From: Arctopsyche grandis
Taxonomy: Eukaryota; Arthropoda; Insecta; Trichoptera; Hydropsychidae
Assembly (NCBI RefSeq): GCF_051622035.1
Contig: NC_135361.1
Span: forward strand, 24,235,205-24,299,204
DNA length: 64,000 nucleotides
Reading direction: 5' to 3'
In this document: positions 59,001 through 64,000 of the stretch, piece after piece
Numbering within the stretch: the first letter of the stretch is position 1
Layout: each line of letters starts with the position of its first letter
The notes under the pieces: model-generated
What the model was told of the DNA's origin: nothing
The model's input: the letters and a program-made list of their open reading frames with translations, nothing else
Database searches by the model: none
Position numbers and translations under genes: made by a program

Positions 59001-59278
59001 TGCATTTAATTCTCCCAAAATACAGTCGAATGCTCGATTCGACTAATGTGTATTATTTTGTCGAGTTATTTCCCGTTTTTTATTCCGATTTCAAGCGTTG
59101 AAATTCGCGTAAATTTTTTTATCACGGGCGACCCTCGTGCGTAAGTTGTGAATTAAATTTAAATAAAATAAATGAGTGATCGACAATTGAAACAAGTGAA
59201 GTGGAGTGTTTTTGTGTTGAATTTTAAATGTCGTTGCAAATTTAAACATCATGCTCGTGAATTCACTGGTGATCTTCG
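59001..59278 (+). other. Candidate first exon with start codon (gene to the right?)
   Basis: The stretch is CpG-richer than its surroundings and ends in the strong donor TTCG|GTGAGTACC at 59278. An ATG at 59251 opens MLVNSLVIF in phase 1, possibly the beginning of a signal peptide. I found no second exon in the window, so this is a weak, structure-only call. Confidence 0.3.
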
Positions 59279-59630
59279 GTGAGTACCATATATTTGTTTA
59301 ATTCAATATTTTGACACATTATTACATAAATATACATACATACATTATGTGTATATGTATGCATTATAGGTACATACATAAATCCCCTTTTTATTCCAAT
59401 TGAAAACATTTTCAAACTTCGATTTAATTATTAATTTTAAATTTTTTATATGTATGTACATAGATAGTAAAAATAGTGTATCGAATCAATCAGTATACAT
59501 TACATAATGCAAGTATCAATAGATTTATCTATAGTATCGTCTAATATTTTTTCGCAATTCAATTCTTCTTGTCTTTAATTCTTAATTTGATCACTTGAGA
59601 AGCTTGAAAATAATCTCGGGGATTCTCAAA

Positions 59631-59965
59631 TTGCATATTATGCCGGTGCCAGACATGTGTTCAAAGATGTGATTAAATAAGTGTTCACATGTGTGGCACG
59701 GGCATTTGATACTATTGTCACATATTTGATCACTTAAGTGCGCTTTGCCGTTCCGTGTCGGGGTTTTAGCGCACATCAAAGGGATAAAAGTCCAAATGTT
59801 TGTGTGCCTATCACACTGCGCAAAGCCCAATTGCGCGAGCCTAGTTGATCAAATCTTTGAACACATATCTGGCAGATACAACAATATGTGACCAAATGTG
59901 TGAGCAAAGTCTTCAAAGAAATGATCACTTCTTTGAACTTATGTCTGGCACCGGCATAATGGCAA
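59631..59965. mobile_element. TIR MITE (~335 bp)
   Basis: The left end TTGCATATTATGCCGGTGCC is mirrored by GGCACCGGCATAATGGCAA. The match continues inward (AGACATGTGTTCAAAGATG against the complement of CTTCTTTGAACTTATGTCT). No coding sequence is present. Confidence 0.85.
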
Positions 59966-60355
59966 CCAACATCTAGCCCCGTTTTTCCTGTCGAGCGTTC
60001 TCACTTTTACCAAAAAAGCTTGCCTTGTTCGAAATAAAATTGAATTCACCTAAAATTGTTTATTATTTTGATTTTTAAATGCTTTTTATTAATATGAAAT
60101 TATGTTCACAATATATCTTATATCTATTTTAATAGCTACTAATCTACTGATCATTTTCTATTTTACAATTTTAATTTAATTTGGTTAGTTATCATAGTAT
60201 TACATTTTATTTTTATTACAATCAATGTACACTCGTCATTACAGATCGCTCCAATGCGACGAGTGTACGAGAACGGTCAGAATACAATAATACATAGAAT
60301 ACAATCAGAATACATCGAATACAATAATTAATCAAGTACAGATATAATAATCATA
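59966..60355 (-). repeat. AT-rich DNA with SINE-tail-like segment at 60200-60350
   Basis: CAATGTACACTCGTCATTAC, GATCGCTCCAATGCGACG and tandem GAATACAATCAGAATACA resemble the 3' tail seen next to SINE copies 3 and 7 (TCGCTCCAAAGCAACGAGCG). No head is visible. Confidence 0.4.
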
Positions 60356-60788
60356 GATAGTGATCGCTAATTTAGTAGTCGGTGGTCACCAGTTATAGGG
60401 GGGTTGAAGGGTTTGGACCGTTTCCCGGCCTATGGAAATTCAGTTGAATTTTGAAGAGGATCTTTATTACTCGATTAATACAGGTGTATTTGTATGTACA
60501 GCGAAGTAGGTAGAGGATTCACTGGAACGAGCTAGGTCGAGTTCCTGAAGCTCACTGGCATCCGGGGACGATGCACTGGTTTATAAAGGTGTTGCTTGAG
60601 CAACGCGTAGCTGGGCTGGTGAGATCACGTTCTGGAAGATTCCGACGGGGTCGAGGTCTTCCTTTGTGTTCTATGTTTGATGCGTAGATGCTTAGCTCCT
60701 TGGGATTTTCCGTGTACTCGTGATTGCGTATCTGGAGCGAGTCGAATCGCCTTTATGGGTAAGCTGGACGAAGTATTTCGGCCAAGGC

Positions 60789-61471
60789 TAGGGTTGCCAG
60801 ATGAAAATTTGATAAAGGAGGGCAGGTGGGTCTAAAAAAGAGGATTTTCTGTAAAAAAGGAGGACATTCAGAAATTAAACGATTTTTTTATATTATTTTA
60901 CTTTATTTTAATCATATTTAGCTGAGCTGCCAATTTTGGAAAGAAGTTCTTGGTTTTTTAACAAATAATTATAAAAATCTTCACATGTCATGTTTTTAAA
61001 GTTGTATTGAGTAAGAATTAAAGATTTAACCGACTGCACACTTAGTCTATTCCTCTCTTTGCTCCACTGAGTATTAATCAGTGAAAAAACTCTTTCCACA
61101 TTTGCGCTATGTGCGCTTATACAAAAATAAAACTCGCAGATCTTGCGCAGTTCTGAGAAACATTCAATGTTTTTAACACTTTTGAAGTAGATTGTCCACT
61201 GCTCGTGCAACTTCAAATCATAATATGCTTCATCTTCATCTGATTTTGATTTAAGAAATGAAATGAAGTTAAAAAATTTATCGTGTAGCTTAAAATCGTC
61301 AATCTCTACACCTCTGATGCTCAAGATCTCAATGCATGAAACTAAATCATCATGTCCTGCCCCCAGTCCCGTCCGATGTTTAGCAAAAAGGAGGACTTAC
61401 ACTAGGTAAGGGAGGACAAAACATGGAAAAGGAGGACATGTCCTCCTTTTGGATACCATCTGGTAACCCTA
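60789..61471 (-). mobile_element. hAT element, internally deleted (683 bp)
   Basis: The ends TAGGGTTGCCAGATG and TAGGGTTACCAGATG are inverted. The flanks GCCAAGGC (60781-60788) and GCCACGGC (61472-61479) form an 8-bp target duplication with one mismatch. GGAGGACA-type repeats lie near both ends. It keeps only the last part of a transposase, on the minus strand. Confidence 0.92.
60908..61324 (-). CDS. hAT transposase C-terminal (dimerisation) fragment
   Basis: A 138-codon open fragment. The centre reads FCISAHSANVERVFSLINTQ then WSKERNRLSV, which is the hATC dimerisation motif (SaxxERvFSxxxxxxsxxRnrLs). LILTQYNFKNMTCEDFYNYL continues the family pattern. The catalytic core and DNA-binding BED finger are missing, so it cannot transpose on its own. 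The start is not native (first usable codon within an open frame). Confidence 0.85.
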   Translation of the reverse strand: MSIRGVEIDDFKLHDKFFNFISFLKSKSDEDEAYYDLKLHEQWTIYFKSVKNIECFSELRKICEFYFCISAHSANVERVFSLINTQWSKERNRLSVQSVKSLILTQYNFKNMTCEDFYNYLLKNQELLSKIGSSAKYD

Positions 61472-61559
61472 GCCACGGCTAACTTTCGTGTACGAGAAGA
61501 GGACGCGATGATGTCATTTGTACATATTAAGTTCGACGAGGGAAATAGGTGATATCACA

Positions 61560-61850
61560 AGTCGTGCTATATCTCTACAGATTATTTTTAGATTTTGTGC
61601 AGAATTATTATTACAATTTTTATACACATAATAAACACGAAATTATAGAGACATCTATAGATTTCAGATTTCTGTGCATAATTTCTACAAATTATACACA
61701 AAAATCTAGCAAATCCTACCCAGTAAGAATAAATGATACCGAATTGAATAAAAAAAATACTTAACGTATTAAAACAACAGAATGTCAAACAAAAAAAGGG
61801 TGAAAGTGAACCGAAAAAAAATAAGAGCAACGGGTCACTGGCCGTAAATG
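61560..61850. other. AT-rich spacer upstream of the GC-rich exon candidate
   Basis: A SINE-tail-like motif (GAGACATCTATAGATTTC) lies at 61650. Otherwise nothing was recognised. Confidence 0.35.
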
Positions 61851-62263
61851 CGAGCGCTAGGATTTCGAGGGAGTGTGTCAGCCGCAGCACGAGGCGGCGG
61901 ACGCGGCAGCTGGCGGTGCCGGTATTCGGCATTCACTCACCCTTTCGCCCTCGCGTTCACTCGCTCACTCGCTCACTCGCTCACTTCGAGTCCGACTCTC
62001 ACTCTCGCCCCGACTACACCCACACCCACTCCGACTGCGACTCCGACTCCGACTCCGACTCCGACTCCGACTCCGACTCCTGACACACCCCGCTTCGAAC
62101 CGGAGCCACGACTCGTGCAGAGCGGAACGGATACGGCCAGTCGCGGCTGCAACGTGCCATCGACACTATCGCTGTCACTGTCGCTGTCATCGAAGCTGTC
62201 ACTCGACTCGACCTTCGCGTCACATTTCCATCACCAGCTGCATCGTTTAAATATATTCCTGCC
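61848..62263 (+). other. GC-rich candidate first exon / promoter region
   Basis: This island differs sharply from its surroundings (GAGGCGGCGGACGCGGCAG). It contains CTCACTCG and CCGACT short repeats (61960-62090) and ends in the donor CCTGCC|GTGAGTATCG at 62263. Frames are open on both strands but are low-complexity (Thr-Pro; Ser-Glu). I favour an untranslated first exon of a gene extending rightwards, since no second exon is visible. Confidence 0.4.
61950..62090. repeat. (CTCACTCG)n and (CCGACT)n microsatellites
   Basis: TCACTCGCTCACTCGCTCAC at about 61960 is followed by CCGACTCCGACTCCGACTCC near 62045. Both lie within the GC-rich exon candidate. Confidence 0.9.
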
Positions 62264-62269
62264 GTGAGT

Positions 62270-63080
62270 ATCGCATCAATCGCAATCAATTAACCCGCGA
62301 CACGCTTTACGGCGTCCGCATAAATGACATCCGCCTCACTTCACCCCGCCCCCCCGTTTGACACTTGGCATAACCTCTCCACTTTCTAATTCAAATTAAC
62401 CATCTTTCCGTTCAGTGTCACGCTAACCTTCGCATCTGAAGCGTGTGCTGTCAGATTGCTGCAGGTTTTTCACCCTCCCGCTACATATATCGCTGCAGAT
62501 TAATTTGACATAACCTCAAACTATCCTGCGCCATTATATTTAATAATTCATAATCGATTTTGAATGTTTTTCGATGTAGCGAAAGGTGTCGTTGCTTTTT
62601 AAGTATCCTGTGTGTGAATATTTTACGATGCCAGTTATATATGAAAAATTATCATTCTGGTGCAATAAAATTTGTTGTAGGTAGTGAAATTGTGTCGTTT
62701 CATATTCGTATATTTTAATTTTACATGTGTATCGTTTTCCGTTGAATGTTTTAAATCGTTTTACGGGTCTACGATAGTCGACAACTCGTCTATTATATAC
62801 ACATGCGTTTTTAAACCGAGGCCAAAGTTACGACGAATTGTTAAGTTATCGCCTCGTATACTTTCCAAGTACCGCTTGATTCGTTCGATAAAGATATAGA
62901 AAACAGTTTTCATAAATGAAAATGTCTATATATAAACGCCGTCCTGCTTTTTTCTTCAATATTGATGAATTTGAAGTTGCAGTCTTTGATATACATAGTT
63001 ATATTCAGGTATTCAACTGTTGCTAAGCGAGGTTCAGAAGATTGTCTTTTTTCATATTCTCCATAGTAAATTGTATTTGT
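62270..63080. other. Non-coding; probable intron or intergenic DNA
   Basis: CpG-containing but with no long frame or repeated element that I recognise. Confidence 0.35.
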
Positions 63081-63084
63081 ATTA

Positions 63085-63560
63085 CTAGCTGACCTGACTA
63101 TATCATATCCATGTTCGGAAGTAGACGACTACCACAGGCAGACATTATTAACAGCTTGTGCAAACTCTTTCTTATCTTGTACAAGCCGAAACAAATTTTC
63201 TAGTCCCAAGTCCCATCCATGTTCGAATATTCTAGAGCCAGGAGTGTCCTTTTTATTGTTTGTTGTTATACTTGGGAAATACATGGCCAAAATGTTTCAG
63301 TTTTCGGCGCTTTACAGTACAAAGAAACCCTCTATTTTTGTGAAGCAGCTGGAGGACAGTTTCGTTCTTCACATGTTCCTTATGACATCCTATGATAACG
63401 CCACATTTTAAAGGATTTTATATCGTTCATGTTTGCCACCGATAGCGTCCACGTTTCGCATCATATCCGATTTACGTTAAAACAATCGTCGCTTATCAAC
63501 ATTATCATAATATGCGAATAAATATAACGTCATCGTTGTATAATTGAAGCCGTTACTACA
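63085..63560 (-). mobile_element. Helitron 3' end, minus orientation
   Basis: On the minus strand it ends CAGGTCAGCTAG followed by T, as in the Helitron at 18274 (GGGTTCAGCTAG). The rest of the element extends rightwards. Its 5' end was not located, so the limit at 63560 is arbitrary. Confidence 0.45.
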
Positions 63561-63789
63561 TTTGTAACTTATAATATTTGATACTTTACAATGCTTTCAA
63601 GGCCTTTCTTTGGGTTTTATTACACATAATTTTACACAATGTATTCTATACATGTGTTGTCAAACCAGGTAAAGATTAAAGCAGTTTGATTTAATCATAT
63701 CATTCGTAATATATATGAATTCGAACGCAGTGCAAAACAGCTGTATACACTTCCTTTATGTTACAGCATATGTTAATATTATAATAGCT
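63561..63789. other. AT-rich spacer
   Basis: Nothing was recognised here. Confidence 0.4.
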
Positions 63790-64000
63790 CTAAACGTTTA
63801 TGTCTTCTTCTTTCTCGTTTTACTCGTTGATGAGCGTCATAGTTGATTCTTGTCATCAGGGATCTGGAAAACGATCCTGTGCGAAGTTAAAAGCATTTTT
63901 ATGGACAATCTTGTCCATTCTTTGATCTGATTTGACCGTCTTGTGGGAGACCATCCTCTTGCTCGCCTTTCTTTTAGTATTCTGGTGACTACCGACCGAC
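63790..64000 (-). pseudogene. RTE-type LINE C-terminus running off the right edge
   Basis: On the minus strand, with frame changes, ERRARGWSPTRRSNQIKEW, then TRLSIKMLL, resembles the RTE end RRxRGRPPxRWxDQIKExTGLSI. The downstream remainder reads QESTMTLINE. It has decayed and its upstream part lies outside the window. Confidence 0.6.

Larger units (their letters stand above)
60379..61559 (-). mobile_element. Probable Ty3/Gypsy-type LTR (interrupted)
   Basis: Read on the minus strand: a start near 61524-61559 (TG...), a long GC-balanced U3, a TATA-like TTTATAAACCAGTGCATC near 60580, AATAAAGATCCTC near 60460 as poly(A) signal, and then CTATAACTGGTGACCACCGA at 60400-60380. That last piece resembles the sequence just after the 5' LTR in many arthropod Gypsy elements. 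Only this LTR and about 20 bases of the interior remain; no gag or pol is present. A hAT element (60789-61471) interrupts it. Confidence 0.6.

Noticed and set aside
61873-62289. Arg-Leu-rich and Ser-Glu-rich frames in the GC-rich island
   Set aside because: They are low-complexity translations of microsatellites. The segment may be transcribed but is probably not coding.

Overview
The window looks like nuclear DNA from an insect. It is strongly AT-rich, full of short CATACATATGTATG-type runs, and carries many transposable-element remnants. Three housekeeping-type genes with ordinary GT-AG introns lie in its right half. I cannot fix the insect order from sequence alone. Nothing bacterial (operons, Shine-Dalgarno sites, CRISPR) is present.

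Protein-coding core (40.6-54.1 kb). A six-exon minus-strand gene (40658-42301) encodes a G-patch/KOW spliceosome-associated protein of the GPKOW family. Its exon phases close exactly to 404 codons plus stop. A plus-strand gene with an uninterrupted 537-codon reading frame (44271-45884) encodes PIG-V, the second mannosyltransferase of GPI-anchor synthesis. A five-exon minus-strand gene (48510-54071) encodes an MBD2/3-type methyl-CpG-binding-domain protein of the NuRD complex, 339 codons plus stop. I reconstructed the splice sites by eye; all junction phases agree. These genes do not form a pathway; they are simply neighbours.

Left half (0-40 kb). There is no convincing host protein-coding gene. 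It holds mobile-element material: a 5'-truncated RTE-clade LINE with an open 833-codon frame (9550-12051) and several decayed relatives, two relics of a CR1/L2-like LINE, Helitron ends and near-complete non-autonomous Helitrons, hAT relics, foldback elements, and a tRNA-derived SINE family with at least eight copies. It also holds a roughly 470-bp AT microsatellite.

Right part (54-64 kb). Three non-autonomous elements have clear terminal inverted repeats (two of them with 8-bp target duplications, plus a hAT inside an LTR). There is a roughly 1.5-kb GC-rich minisatellite (56.17-57.65 kb) built of hairpin-forming 39-bp and 24-bp units, an apparent Ty3/Gypsy-type LTR interrupted by the hAT, and two candidate first exons (59.25 and 61.85-62.26 kb) ending in good splice donors, which may belong to genes continuing to the right. 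A decayed RTE end runs off the right edge.

I found no evidence for a wholly new biological system. The most notable features are the hairpin-rich GC minisatellite, the MBD protein with mixed MBD2/MBD3 binding-site residues, the nested transposon (piggyBac-like MITE inside a pogo/Tigger relic inside an MBD intron), a possible composite Helitron carrying two tRNA-like segments, and the SINE family.
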